Below, one piece after another: positions 37,520-50,030 of a stretch of DNA of 64,000 nt (positions are counted from its first letter, which is position 1; every line of letters starts with the position of its first letter). Below the pieces are notes generated by a model that did not search any database, had not been told where the DNA came from, and worked only from the letters and a program-made list of their open reading frames with translations. The position numbers and the translations under genes are program-made. Source of the DNA: Allacma fusca (Eukaryota; Arthropoda; Collembola; Symphypleona; Sminthuridae); NCBI GenBank assembly GCA_947179485.1, contig OX359247.1, positions 41,950,801 to 42,014,800 of the forward strand, given 5' to 3'.

Positions 37520-40500
37520 TTACCCAGACCCAAAATAGTACCCGTTTGCGCGATCAGTACCTCCAACCGTGCGGGGTACTAATTGGGTGCATTGTCGGGG
37601 AATAGCAACACGAATTCGTTGCTGTTGTCCGTTAGAGAAAGCACTGTAAAGCCCTCCTTGGATTTGCTTCACGATCTGTTCAGCTTGTGGTCCTTGTTGG
37701 ACGCAGTAGACCTTCACTGGCTTTTGTACCACCTTCGTGGGATAATATCCTGGAGCACACGTTGCGAGTTTACTAAAGGAAATGCACAACTGCTGTAGGT
37801 TTTGGGGGTTTTGTATGGCATGTTGTTGGTAAATTATTTGTCGTGAGGACTGAAGAGTTAGAGCGGGCGTTGGTGTTGTAATTCTCATAACATGGGCGTT
37901 AGTAGTGACACTGGTGTCTGGAAGGCCTAAACGATTCTTGAAAGGCGTATTCTGTAAGAGAGTTTCGTCTTCCTCAGTTTCCTCAGAAGAGGAAGAGTTG
38001 ATTAAACCGTTCTCATTAGCACGCACTTCGTCCCGACCATTAAATACATAATTGTCGTAAATAAATGGATCCTGACGTAGTTGGTGACTGGAAGATTGCT
38101 GATTTACTGAGTTTGGCAGGAAGAAATCTTCTTCCTGTTCGATCTGACGTTGGTAGCGGGGGTTAACTTGGCACGTACCTCCATTTTGGCCTTTTCCTTT
38201 GCCTTGACCTTCTTTGCTGAGAGTCAAAGAGTACGAAGCTACCAAGAGAGAGCCAGAGCTGAGCGGAACATCGCGAGGAGAACGCAGTTCACCGGACTTA
38301 CCCCCGTCCAGATTACCACAAATTCCAAAAGTCTCATTACGAAGAGATGATTCAGCTTGAAGGACAATGCGTCTTCCATCGAAAGCAACACTAATGTCGC
38401 GGCCAATTACTTGCACGCCACCGTTAGGAATTACCATGATTTCAGCTACTGGTTGAGCAAAACGATATTTGTCTCCACGAATTATATGAGGAAGTTGTAC
38501 TTGTTTTCCGTTGACGCGAACAGTCACCTCTTGTTTAGAGTATGATCCCTTATTGGATGAGGTCTTTCCACCCTTGGAACCAGCTCCCGCACCACTGGGA
38601 ATAAGTTCCACCTTGTCCTCTTCGTACGAAGCGTCAGATCCGAAAAGAATTGTCACAATTTGTTGGTCATCCTTTTGGATGTCCTTAACAAGGACAGCCA
38701 AGCGTTGGGGTAAGGACTGTGCTAAGACAGTTTGGCATTGTTGAACCACTTTTCTGTTGAATGAGTATGTGACGTTATCGAACGTACTCACGTATTTACC
38801 TTCCAGTTGGCAAGTTGGTTGGTATTGAGAGCGGAAAAGACGCCGTTGAATATTCCCTGCGATATTTTTCGTAGCAGTGGGAGGAAGAATGGTTCTGACA
38901 ACCTGGTTGGTCTTGATGTTCTCGAATTTGAGGACAGATTGGGGTTGGCTGATGTGAACGGAAATGAACTGCTTGTTGGGGGTTATGCGGGCGTAGAATT
39001 TTATTTGGTTTTGTTGAGCAGAATTTTTGGGTTGTTGATCTTCAGAAAGGTATACGTATCCGATTTTCTTCAAAAGGGTTTCCAATTGAGCAGTATAGTT
39101 TTGTATGACTGGTGACATTTTGGAGTGCTGTAAGATAAAAGATATAAATAATTGCAAATATAATACCTCATTTCAGTTGAAATATATTCCTTTACAATTG
39201 AATATGAAAATCAATATTTGAAAGAAATTGTCATACTTGAATGTCCAATTGAATTTCGTTCAAAGCTGCGGCTTGCTCGTCAGCAACCTCCAAACAGACT
39301 TGGGAAACAGAGAAACCCTTCTTCTCATCAGCTGAGCAAAGTTGTGCCTTCAGAGATTTGGTTTGGGCCCATTCAGTCATTTCCTGGTCACGTTGTAACT
39401 TTCCTTGAACCTTCACAAACACAGGCATGGAGTTGCAGCTCAATCCAGCTTGAAGCTTGGCTTGAACCTTGACGGACAAATTTTGTTCCAAGAGAGATTT
39501 TCGGGTGTAGGCAATGACATGACGAGAGGCTCTTTTGGGGGTGTCAATGGCTCCTTGGAGTTCAATGCAAGCGTCAGCCTGACTTTGCTCGTTAGGAGAA
39601 CCAGCAACAGCTTCACGGACAATTTGAAGAGATTTGGACTGCGGGAGAGACTCAGCGGCTTGGTTTGCAGCATCGCCGAGAGCCAGACGAAGGTACAGTC
39701 TACCTTGGGCAGACTGGCTAGCTTGGAACAAGTATTGAACAGTGCTTGGTCTTCCCTTTTGAAGAGGACGCGGCACTTGTTGCTGATCTTGTTCTTCAGA
39801 GCCTGATGAGTTAGGGGTTTGCTGAGGACCTTGTTCCTCGGATGTTGATTGGTTAGGTTGTTGCTGTTGTTCATCCTGTATATCGTAATCCTCCGAGCTA
39901 AATTGCTGTTGCTGCTGTCCAGTAGGTCCAGTAGGTCTAGTAGGTCTAGTAGGTCTAGTAGGTCTAGTAGGTCTAGTTGGTCCAGTTGGTCCAGTAGGTC
40001 CACTCAGAGGTTTCAAGGCGTCCTTCTTTCCCAAAAGAGCAATGGCAATTACATTGTCGCCAGATTCCTGTGTGGCTTGTCCTCCGGTTTGTTGGGTTTG
40101 GAAATTATTTTCTTCAGACCCGGATTGAGAATTTGATTGATACTGAGATCCTGATTTCTGCCCTTGTGTCCTGTTGAACTTTGCAGGAGAAGGACCAACC
40201 TGGAAGGACTGCTCTTCTTGGGATTCAGAGGAGGAAGAAGGTCCGATATTTTGGCTAGTCTCTTCACTTGATTGAAGTTTTCTAGCGACAGAGACGTATT
40301 TAAGCTTGGCACCAGCTACCAAGACAACAGTATTCGTTTTTGACTGATCAAGATTCAGCACCAATTTACGTTGGACGTAACGAATTGACGAAGATCCAAG
40401 TCCAGCGGCGTTGTAAATGCCATTGATGGTTTGGAATTGACGGAAGAAGCTAATCCATCCGGGTACTTTTTCTACTTCTTGGGGAAAGTCAGTTTTCTCT

Positions 40501-41940
40501 TGGACTTGGAATTGAAGACCTAAAGATTTTTGTCCGAAGACACTAGTACGCGAGAATCCTTCTTGCTGTTCGTTGTCAACACAGATGATTTTCAGCTGAC
40601 CAGCTTTGGGATTAGCAATCGGGTAAAACTCATCTTGGATGATGGCGGTGTATGGCTTTTGTTGATATGTGACCAAGTCAATTGTTCCTGAAGGAGTTTG
40701 CTGGTTCAAGTGAGCTGGAGTGACGGCAAGTTGAAAGCCAGTTCCAAAACCCTTACGAACAACAGCGGTGAAGGGAAGCTCAGCTACAAATTGACGATTT
40801 ACTCCAGATTGGTACTTTCTTCTAGTCACAGGACATTTGAAGGCTAGTCGCCGGTGAACCCTTGTAGATAAAACGGGGGACAGATCAGCTTGAATTTGAA
40901 ATCCGCCTCTAGGTAAATGCAGACCCTTGATGGTTCCTCGGGCAGAAAGTAGGCTAGATAGGCTCTCCTTGTAAACCAATGGAATACCGAGTATTGTCGG
41001 CATGAATGATGACTGCTCCGATGGAACCACCACCTTTTGATAGTTGACATTGATTCCTTGAGTAATGTTTTGTAAAAGTGCGCTGAGGAAACCTAAACGA
41101 GTGAAATAAAAATTAATTATACACTGCCTAAAAATTGCGTGCCTAATTTGATTCCTAAAGAAAGAAAGAAACTGCTTACCACCAGAACTCCAAGCTGCTG
41201 GCTCGTCCAGAGTGAACATGCGCTGGATTTCATTGTGGACATTCACAAAAACGTTGGCAACGAGAGGATTCGATTCTTTATATTGAATATTTAATTTTTT
41301 CCGGATTTCGGAAAATTGAGTAGTATCAGTACCTTGAGGTGGTTCAACTACTAAACCGTCTAAACCTTTGTATATGTTCTGGAGCAACTTCGAAAATGTT
41401 TGCCCTGAAAGCCCGATCTCGATGGGATTGAATCCCGTTGCACCGTTTCCGAATTGGAATAAACTCTTGTAATATATGTTGTTGGGCAAGAGGGAGTCCT
41501 GAGAAGCAGTGTATTGTAAATGCTGTGCAAAGCCGGAGTTGACATGGTGGAAGAATCTGGAAGTAAACACATTGTTGGACTGTGCCAAGGAAACATCAAT
41601 GGGCTTGGCCAAATTGACGACCTGCCGAGCTTTTTGAACTTGAGTATATGTTTTTCCAGTCAAGGGTTCTTGAAGTTGAGCCAAGTTCTGGAGGGTATTG
41701 TAGATAAAAGCACGGACATCTCTGTTCTGTTCAAACCAGGTGGACATAGCAATAAGTTGGAAAATGGTGGTGTCGGCGTAGGTGCTGAAGAACAGGGAAT
41801 CCAAAGCAGCAACGCGGACTTCGGGGTGTTCACCGCGATCGAAAGCTGCAGAGACGAGGATTGGAAGTACCTTTTTCTCAACCAGATTGTCAGTGACCTC
41901 CTCATAAGATTGGCGGTCAACGGAAACAATTTCCTCCTGT

Positions 41941-41987
<47 letters not shown>

Positions 41988-42000
41988 CTGCTGCTGTTGT

Positions 42001-42041
<41 letters not shown>

Positions 42042-45000
42042 TAGGTTCTGGGTGCTACGAGACTGAAGGAGTTTCTCAAGCGCATGAATAGCTTTGACCT
42101 TGATGATAGGCTCAAATGGTTGATCCAAAATGTTTTGAATGACAGGGATAATTCCGGAAACTCCCAAATTGCTCAGTGCTTTTAAATATACGAAAATCAT
42201 TTGTTTGGTAGCAGCTTGGTATAGAGTCTCTGTCTCAATGGCTTGTAAATACTTCTGCAGCTTTTGGACGAAGTAAGGAGCGAATTGGTGTTGGACAAGT
42301 TCAGGTGAACAGAATTCACCATACAGTGCAACAGGGTAGCGCGTGTTTTTGATCTTCTTATTTACACAAGCTTGGTGAGCAAGAGTTGTGAAGCCCAAGA
42401 TAGCGCTGGTACGGGTTTGCTCGTCAGCTTTAACAACGTCGTTATCAAGAAGTTGGAACAATTCCCTGAGAAGTTGTTGGGTGGGAGTACGGATGTACAA
42501 TGGCAGGGAAGCGAGAACTTGAGCAGCTCGCTCTCCATTGAGCTGACCCGAACGGATAAGTTTTGAAAGCAGTTTGACTGCAGGGTTGGTTCCAGCGATG
42601 GAAAGGGCATCCACGAAAATTTGTTGACTACTCTGACTGATCTGACCTTGACCTCTGACAAAATTATTGATTTTACTATTAACGCCTTGTCACATGTAAT
42701 GAATAAGAAGGTTCTACAAATTGTACATATGACCTACCCTGTGACGAATTTTCGGGCAAGTTGTGCAAGATCTTGAAAGTTCAAAACTCGAAGGGATTTT
42801 ACCAACGACAAAATTTTTGACAGAGTATTCCGATTGGCAATTGAGTCTTGTTCAGATTCAGTGTCAGTTGTTAAATCTTGGACAATTTCCTGAATAGCAG
42901 CTTGGACATGGGTCAACAATTGTTGACGGTTCAAACGAGTAACCAACAATGTTGCCAATGGGGCCTCATCCATTGTGGGTAGAGGAAGTTGTCCTACAGG
43001 GTAACCAGCAACTTTTTATTATAGTCTCAAAAACGCGTTGACATTTTTCATTGATAAAATTTGCCCATGGGTTATTTGTTATAGTTCTCATGATTTACTT
43101 GATTGAGTTTGACTTTGCTCTTCAGAGGACTTTGAAGAACCACGGTTTTGTTGTTGCTCGTCACTTTGACTCTGACCGAAACCAACACCATCCTGGTACT
43201 CCTCATTCGAACTTTGTTGTTGTTCTTGTGAGTAAGAACCCTTTTGAGATGGATATTCTTGAGTACTTGTCTCTTCAGAGCTGGACTTCAATTGTTGTTG
43301 CTGACCTGTTTCTTTATTCAAAGTTTCCAGTTGCTCCTGAGGGTCATACTTGTAAACCAGGTTGTTGATGGTCCTGGGGTCATGGACGGGACTAGGATGA
43401 CCTGATTTGATAGAAACAAGAGTAACATTCTTTTGAGCACCGGCCACAACCTTTTCCTTGTCTTGGAGCCCGGTTTGAAATTGTTCTTCCTGAGTAATCT
43501 TGAGTATTGTGTAATTTTGACGGCTTTGACCGCAAGCGAGAAGGCGGGTGATCAAGGCACGCTGTAATTTTTAAATGATTTTCAATTAAATGTTTTGTAA
43601 CTATTTTTGATCAACATCAAAATTATTAGACAGAGTAATATACCGAATTTTTTTCCAAACCACGAGGAAGTCCTGGATATTATGATTTTAATATGGCTAA
43701 TATATTATATACTTAGGAAATGCATATGAGAATAATAGAGATGAAATAGACTCTTACTGTCCAAAGGGAGCCACCAGCATTGTCACCAGCATGGAAGTTA
43801 CGCCCGGATGGGGAAGAGAATCCTTCAACTGGCTTTTGTACGCAAGTTGTGAAGTTAACAGTTTTGATGATTTCATAAACTTGGTCGTTCTCGCTACATA
43901 GTTGGCCAAACGCCTTAGGCCATGATTGCTCCACAGAGCTCTAAATTCAGAGAAATCAACAATCCTGTCAAAAGTTTTTCTAAATATATTTCCAATTTAC
44001 AAAATAATATTATTACCTCTTCACTGCTGGAAGAAGAAGAGGAGGGGGAAGATTGAAGAGGACCCTTGGTAAATCCATATGGTTTTTGGTATCCATTTTG
44101 TTCTCCGGACTCTGATGATGATTCAGAGGACCGTTGTTGACCTGCCTGGCCAGCCCGTCCAGTTTGACCAGCAGCTTGAGATTCCTTTTGGAATTGGTAA
44201 GGGTAATCGAAGGGTCCGTTCTGACTGACAGTGTAGTAAACCTCGCACTGTCCGTGTACAGTTTCTTCAAGAACCTCAAAGAAGTAGCCAGATTCTTGAT
44301 TGGCTTGCTCGGGGCGAGCGGAGTTAGATTGACGGTTCAGGTTGCCTTCAACCACAACGTTCTTTCCGGTGGTGTCAACGGTAAAGGTTGAAGCTTGTGC
44401 CTTCTTGATATTGATGGCCCAGTTGGGAAGATTTTTCTCAATTCTGATGGACTCCACGACTCCTTTAACGATAGTCAAATCCATGGGCGATGTCAAGTAT
44501 TGCAGCACATCCGTGGGGATACTCACTTCACGCCCTTGGTTGATCTGACCCTGCCGGAATCCTTGTTCCAAGTCCTCATTGACTTCAATGGCTTTCAAAT
44601 TCTCCGTCTGAAAAGATTAAAATTTCTAAGCTCTAGCGTACCCATGGAATCACGCCCACATTATACGCGTATCTACAAATGTCTGTAGCCTTGATATTTT
44701 TAATGAGCATTTTATGGAACTTACCTTAACATTAACGGTATTACCACCAGTTCCAGTTACGATTTGATCGAAAGTCAGTTGAACTCCAGCAAATTGATTG
44801 CTAAATTCAGAGATGCCAGACAGAGCACGGGTAGATACTGTGTACTTGTACTGCTTCCCAGTTTCCCATGCATAATCAGCGGATACAATGCCAGCTGAAA
44901 ACAAACGAATTATTGTAGTTAAATATTTTTTTAAACATGTACTTCAAGAGTTTTAATTTAATGGGTGGTTAACACTTAAAAATGCAAGAAGGTTTGTATA

Positions 45001-45078
45001 AGTTATTATGAATGCTTTCAAAATGTGTATCAACTTACCCAAAAGGCAGAAGCCTATGAGGATGATGTACGTCCTCAT
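37520..45078 (-). CDS. Vg: Vitellogenin (complete, about 2213 aa)
   Basis: Large lipid-transfer yolk precursor, secreted and taken up by oocytes. Exons: 45078-45039, 44894-44725, 44607-44017, 43940-43758, 43561-43099, 42993-42738, 42654-41180, 41092-39237, 39127-37520; sum 6642 nt, in frame. The signal peptide is MRTYIILIGFCLLGAGIVSA. The lipoprotein N-terminal domain (DYAWETGKQYKYTVSTRA onward) includes the helical repeat region in exons 6-7 and is followed by the large beta-sheet lipid cavity. A C-terminal von Willebrand D domain lies at about residues 1784-1970 (CQLEGKYVSTFDNV; FGICGNLDGG). Ser-rich blocks (SSSSSSEE) are likely phosphorylation sites. Unusual insertions: about 35 Gln within the helical domain, and a Gly/Arg-Pro-Thr triplet repeat before the Ser/Gln-rich linker. 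Intron 7 (41179-41093) is 87 nt, in frame and free of stops. Length is at the high end for arthropod vitellogenins. Confidence 0.95.
39913..39999 (-). repeat. 9-bp minisatellite in vitellogenin coding GPT/RPT triplets
   Basis: Nine-base units (GGTCCAGTA/GGTCTAGTA on the plus strand) repeat about nine times. Read on the minus strand they give GPTGPTGPT, then a run of RPT, then GPTGPTG. A single base change in the unit separates Gly-Pro-Thr from Arg-Pro-Thr. The frame is kept. Confidence 0.85.
41938..42042 (-). repeat. Polyglutamine (CAA/CAG) tract in vitellogenin
   Basis: About 105 bp of mixed CAA and CAG codons encode about 35 Gln at roughly residues 771-806, between SRSTQNL and EEIVSV. Codon mixing means it is not a pure trinucleotide run. 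Confidence 0.9.
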
Positions 45079-45175
45079 GATGACTCTCACGACAGATTAA
45101 ATTATACTTTCCCCAAGAAGTGACCAACGATGCTAGTTTTAACTGAGCATCAAATTGAGTCTGTATTAAATCTTT

Positions 45176-45232
45176 AGTAAATATGGCTCTTTTTATACTA
45201 AACGATATCAACCGTCTCCAGTAAATATGGCG
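45176..45232 (-). promoter_or_regulatory. Vitellogenin core promoter region
   Basis: On the minus strand TATAAAA (45197-45191) lies about 115 bp before the ATG, placing a start site near 45160-45165 and a 5' UTR of roughly 85 nt. It is flanked by two perfect direct copies of CCATATTTACT (plus-strand AGTAAATATGG at 45176-45186 and 45222-45232), which could bind a regulator. Those boxes are an observation, not an identified site. Confidence 0.5.
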
Positions 45233-46558
45233 ATTCTGCATTTTTGTTATGAAAAGCACCCAGAGTAACGTTTAGCAAAGTTAGCAATGTCAACATCACA
45301 TTGATACGTTACGAGGGATGGAATTAATTGCTTACCTCTGCATGTTACCTACTGACTCATGTTCTTTTTATTGAGGAAAAGTCGAAGAGAAAATTGATAT
45401 GACATTAATGAGCATTATTAAGGTGAAAAGGTGTATATTTGAAATTGCACGTGAAGGACTCGCGGTTGCTGTTATAGATAGAGATTTACAATACAGACGC
45501 TGACTTGGGGAAATTTTGTAGGTATATAATTACATACATTTTAGCGTAGCGTGAAAGTTTAACTAAGATTTTCTTTTCTTCACACATTGTTATTACGTAA
45601 ACGCAAAGATGCGCGATGCTTGCAAGTACAGATCATCTTATTCATTAGTACTGGTTATACAATGTTTCATCATGCTTGCGTAACCAATCTCTCCGAACAC
45701 TCTGCAGGGTAACGCAATTATTTTCTTTTACCCAAACATGTTGGGTTTGGGTGTACATATACGAACAGGTTTACGCTATCTATACGAACAAGTAAGCAAA
45801 ATAGTTTTCATATGCCATGTGCATACTGATGTCTTTTAAAATATAATATATACACACTGATAGGGTCTAGCCCTAGTGAATATTCTCCAAACAACTTCAA
45901 ACTCAACTATTTAGTCAAAATAATTATAAATACTTTCAGTACCATTTCATCAGATTGTATGCTATATGGATTAATTTTTTTGGTGACTCTCACAGTATTT
46001 GAGTATGCTAAAGAGTGTTTACTAACAACGTGTTGTCATCATTCATCCATGATATTCATTTGTGAACCTATTCAAATGCCAATTTCCTCCATTTTAAATT
46101 CTTTCTGAACCAGGTGTCAGGGGGCTTTATGTTTCACATCACATTTACTGATGATGGAATAGCATAGATACAACTTTGACTGGCGTTAATTCTACCCCGA
46201 AAATACTTTTCATACTCAGCTTACTCCTGGTACTAACAAAATAATCGGAATACAGGCGTAGAACATTGACAGTAAGTCAATTCAAAATTTAAAAATATTA
46301 ATTACTAACAAAAATATAATATAAAATTACTAATTAGTAAAGTATTTATATGTGCTCATGACAGGATTACAATGAAGTAGAATAGTTGCATGAAGAATTC
46401 GAAGAAATACAGAAGTTTGGGGTGATCTTTACTTCGTTTGACTATTGTTGTAGCCAAATTAAGCGTTCAAAGTTTTAATTTGTCAAAAATAACCACATCT
46501 TATTTGTATATTAAAGAAACAAATTAACGTGATGGAAAAATGATAAGTTATTAATTAT
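45233..46558. other. Spacer between vitellogenin and the DEAD-box gene
   Basis: About 1.3 kb of AT-rich sequence: further upstream region of vitellogenin and 3' side of the helicase gene. No gene, no clear repeat. Confidence 0.5.
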
Positions 46559-49500
46559 TTAGTTTTCCTCAACTTTTTCTTTCTTCTTTTTCTTTTTCTT
46601 AACCACGGGGTCTTCTGGTTGGCTTTCAGTTTGGCTAGGTTCTGGAATAACCTTACTTGGAGAAGCACGTTTATTGGCCCTATTATTACCTCGACCAAAT
46701 TTTCCCTTCTCAGCTTCTTCCTGGTTGCAATAAAAATAAAGTAGATTGTAACAATTGTTTAAAATTCCACTATATGTAAGAATAATCCAAAGGCGTAACT
46801 TACCTCAACTTTAGATTTCAAGTCAACAAGAGCCTTCTTATATTTTTCCTGATAAGGACGAAGTTCTGAATTTTTTATTATCAATCTTTCCACGTTCGAT
46901 TTACCCGAGGTTTTAATTGTTCTTCTAAATATACCTATCTGTTAAAACAAATTAAAAACATCTTACAACTTTATCGCGCTCAAAAATAATCAACAAATTC
47001 AAATAAGATAGATAGGTACCTGATCCTTCGTGACTAAAGTGATAGCTTGCCCTTCCCTACCAGCTCGAGCGGTTCGTCCTATACGATGAATGTAAGTTTT
47101 TGTATACCCTGGAACGTCATACGAAATGACATGGTCAACTAATGGTATATCTATTCCTCGAGCTAACTGATCCGAAGTTACCAGACTACAAAATTACAAA
47201 AAAAAATTATTAATGTTTGCTCTATAATTGTGAGAATTGTGAGAAATGCTAATCGAAGAAAACACTTACATATCTATAGATCCTTCGACAAACTTTTTAA
47301 TCACAAGATCCCTCGCATGAGCACTCCATTTTGAGGTAATTTCTCTAACCTGAAGGCTTCCCATACTACTGAGCAGTACACAGAGTCTATGTGTAGCTTC
47401 GTTGGTGTTTGCAAAACATAAAATCCGTTTCCATTGGTTTTTGGCTATCAAATAGGCTAGAACCAAAGGTTTTGTCTCCTTTTGAACCAACACGAAAGAT
47501 TCTTTCAGTTCTGTAGGAGTTGTGAACTTCCCAACGAATGAATCAGCTGTTGCTGAGGTACCTTCAGACGCTAAGTTTTTGTTGTCGGATTTTCTTTCAA
47601 TAATAGAGGTGAACAACTTCGGCTGGAACAAATGCAATTTCTCCAAAGTTTCCGGGTTTTGAGAAAGTGTTGCAGAAAAGAGAAGCTTATGAAATGCTTT
47701 TAAATGCATTGACATTGACTTCACATTCAAAGGAAGGGATTTCCAGGGTTGTGCGAACTCTATACCGATTTATACGAAAGATAAAACCAAGTCTTGCTTC
47801 AAACTATAGATTATATGGCAACTATTTTAGAAATACACATACCAGTATTAAAATGAGACCAAAACTTTATTTCCAATCGGTGAAGCCAATCTCCTTCTTG
47901 GTCATCCAAAGTTCGATCTGCTTCATCAACTACAAGAAACTTGAGGTTACTGATATCAAATCCCTCTGTTTGCTCCAAGTGGTCAATAAGTCTTCCTGGA
48001 GTAGCAACTATAATATCGTAGGAGCATCTTGGTTGCCCATCTAAACCTATTTAAATTACGAAAACGGGAATCAAACTTCCACTCTCCACTGTTTCTAACC
48101 CCATAAAAATACACCCTGAATAATATACGTACTTTAAAACACTTGTATTTATGATCACGGATTATACCTGTATGAATGAGAGATCTTGTCTCTGCAGAAA
48201 GTGTCATTCGCTTAGCCATTAAAAATACTTTCAAAATTGTTCCTTTAGAGTAAGTTTGAAAGACTGAAAATACTTGTGAAGCTAAAATTTCGGTCGGTAG
48301 CACAACAATTGCACGAATATTGGAAGACATAGTTCGTTGCAAAATCTAAAACAAACAAAATAATCACAAGAAAATCACAAAGATGGCACAATTACAGCGA
48401 GCATTGATTAAAATGACGGTATAGTAGAACTACAAGTACCTGAATTAAAGGCAAAGCGTATGCTAAAGTTTTTCCACTGCCAGTAGGAGCCGATACACAC
48501 ATATCCGGTGGCCTTACTAATTTCGGATTGTGATGCTCAAGTAACCATGGGATAACTTGCTGTTGCACTATTTCGGTCAAGAAGACAACAAATGTAAACA
48601 CACATATGCAATTTGGGGTACAAAATTGGCTTATTGTTAGTAACATCTCTGATTGACGTGATCTCATCGATGAGCAGATTCAATATGTAAAAACCGTTTG
48701 CTACGAAAACATCTACTTTCATCTAGTAAGAAAGTCTAGCCTTTGCCTTCGGTAGTTAAGTTTTTCAATACAGCATGTGGAAATAGACTCTAAATCAATT
48801 AGATAGTGCTACTAAATTTGGGAATGATAGGCAAATAAGTAATTTACTTATGACAATCTTGAACGATCAAACTACGATATTTCCTATTTCTCCTGCAGGC
48901 TGCAGGGAAAAAATAAATCGTGCAGTTATGATTACTATGTTAATACATAGATACTTTATTATCGTGACCTTTCACACAGTGGAAGAAATAACGAGTTTAC
49001 GTAAAAACGTTCTCACATTCAACCTATTCTAATATACTAATACTATTCTCGTATACTATTCTATATACTATTCTGTATTCTAATCTATTCATCAGGTACA
49101 TATTTCTTCCAACTTTCGTCAATCAAAAAATAGCTAGTGAAGCAAAATTGCTCTTTTACTACAGTATAATCAGTTTCAGTTTCAATTCGTATCCCAGCCT
49201 TGGATTCATTTATTATGTGCAGAGAATATTTTCAGACAAGAGCCTGAAAATGGGCTAGTTGCAATTCAGATTAAACGCAAATTGATCCCAACATGCAAAA
49301 TGCACCAAGTGCAACCTAAAATCATTTGACTTTTAATTCAAAATACACGTCTAGCCCATCTTCCCCCATCAATTATTCAAGTATATACTCCGTACTCAAA
49401 TTATACTTAAAATCACTTAAAAAGGCAACTTACCAGGAAAAAAGTATGGAATAAAATTCTTATGCAGCAATTTCACTAAGTTCGGATCTAAATTAAAATT

Positions 49501-50030
49501 CTCAACCGGAACAGTCGCATCTCTCAAGTTGCACGACACAATTGAAGGGTTCTGCAACCACTCTGGTAGGACTCTTTTCACCTGCAAAAATATCCAACAA
49601 TTCAACCATTCACTAGCCAGTTCCAGTAATAACATTAAATACAATCATACACTCCTTTAGTGTAAATTATTGTCCCCAAATTCCATAATACTACTGAGCT
49701 TCAACAACAGCTACTCACAGTCACTTGCTTAAACTGATTCACATCCCCAATGACCGTGAAGCCTCCCACATCAGTGCCTAAGGACGTATTTCCAATCGGA
49801 ACTACATTTTTCTTCTTCTTTCGTTTCGCCTTCAAACCCGGGTTTTTCTTCACTTCTGTCCCTTCCTTTTTTCCACTTGGTTCCGTTTCGACTGCTGGAC
49901 CCTTCAAACTCTCTTCATTATCACCAGTCACCCCAGTGTCCGTTGTTTCATGAGCCTTCCCAGATTTTTTCTTTTTCCTCTTTGGCTCCAGCTCCGACAA
50001 TGTCACTGGGTCCACGTTACACTCCACCAT
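46559..50030 (-). CDS. Ddx51: DDX51/Dbp6-like DEAD-box ATP-dependent RNA helicase (640 aa)
   Basis: Nucleolar RNA helicase for large ribosomal subunit biogenesis (role known for the family). Exons: 50030-49719, 49581-49434, 48567-48440, 48345-48168, 48046-47843, 47759-47270, 47185-47020, 46938-46804, 46720-46559; sum 1923 nt, in frame. The N-terminus is Lys-rich (KRKKKK twice). The DDX51-typical lead-in is [12 protein letters not shown]. Motif I APTGSGKT is at about 180-187, Ia-like VVLPTEIL, Ib ATPGRL, II VDEAD at about 295-299 (DEAD, followed by RT), III SAT at about 352, and motif [15 protein letters not shown] near 520. A Lys-rich C-terminus ([13 protein letters not shown]) suits nucleolar targeting. 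The start is the second of two in-frame ATGs (50048 and 50030). It lies head-to-head with FICD, about 3.9 kb apart. Confidence 0.93.

Noticed and set aside
39440..40003. 187-codon minus-strand frame with repeated Leu-Leu-Asp
   Set aside because: Alternate-frame shadow of the 9-bp minisatellite in vitellogenin; the vitellogenin frame is the conserved one.
41520..42044. 174-codon plus-strand frame ending in poly-Leu
   Set aside because: Antisense shadow of the vitellogenin polyglutamine coding region.
43915..43975. Vitellogenin exon 4 beginning further upstream in the frame EFRALWSNHG
   Set aside because: That frame runs to a stop within the exon; the acceptor TTTAG|AGCTCT gives the conserved frame with Cys residues and keeps phase with both neighbours.
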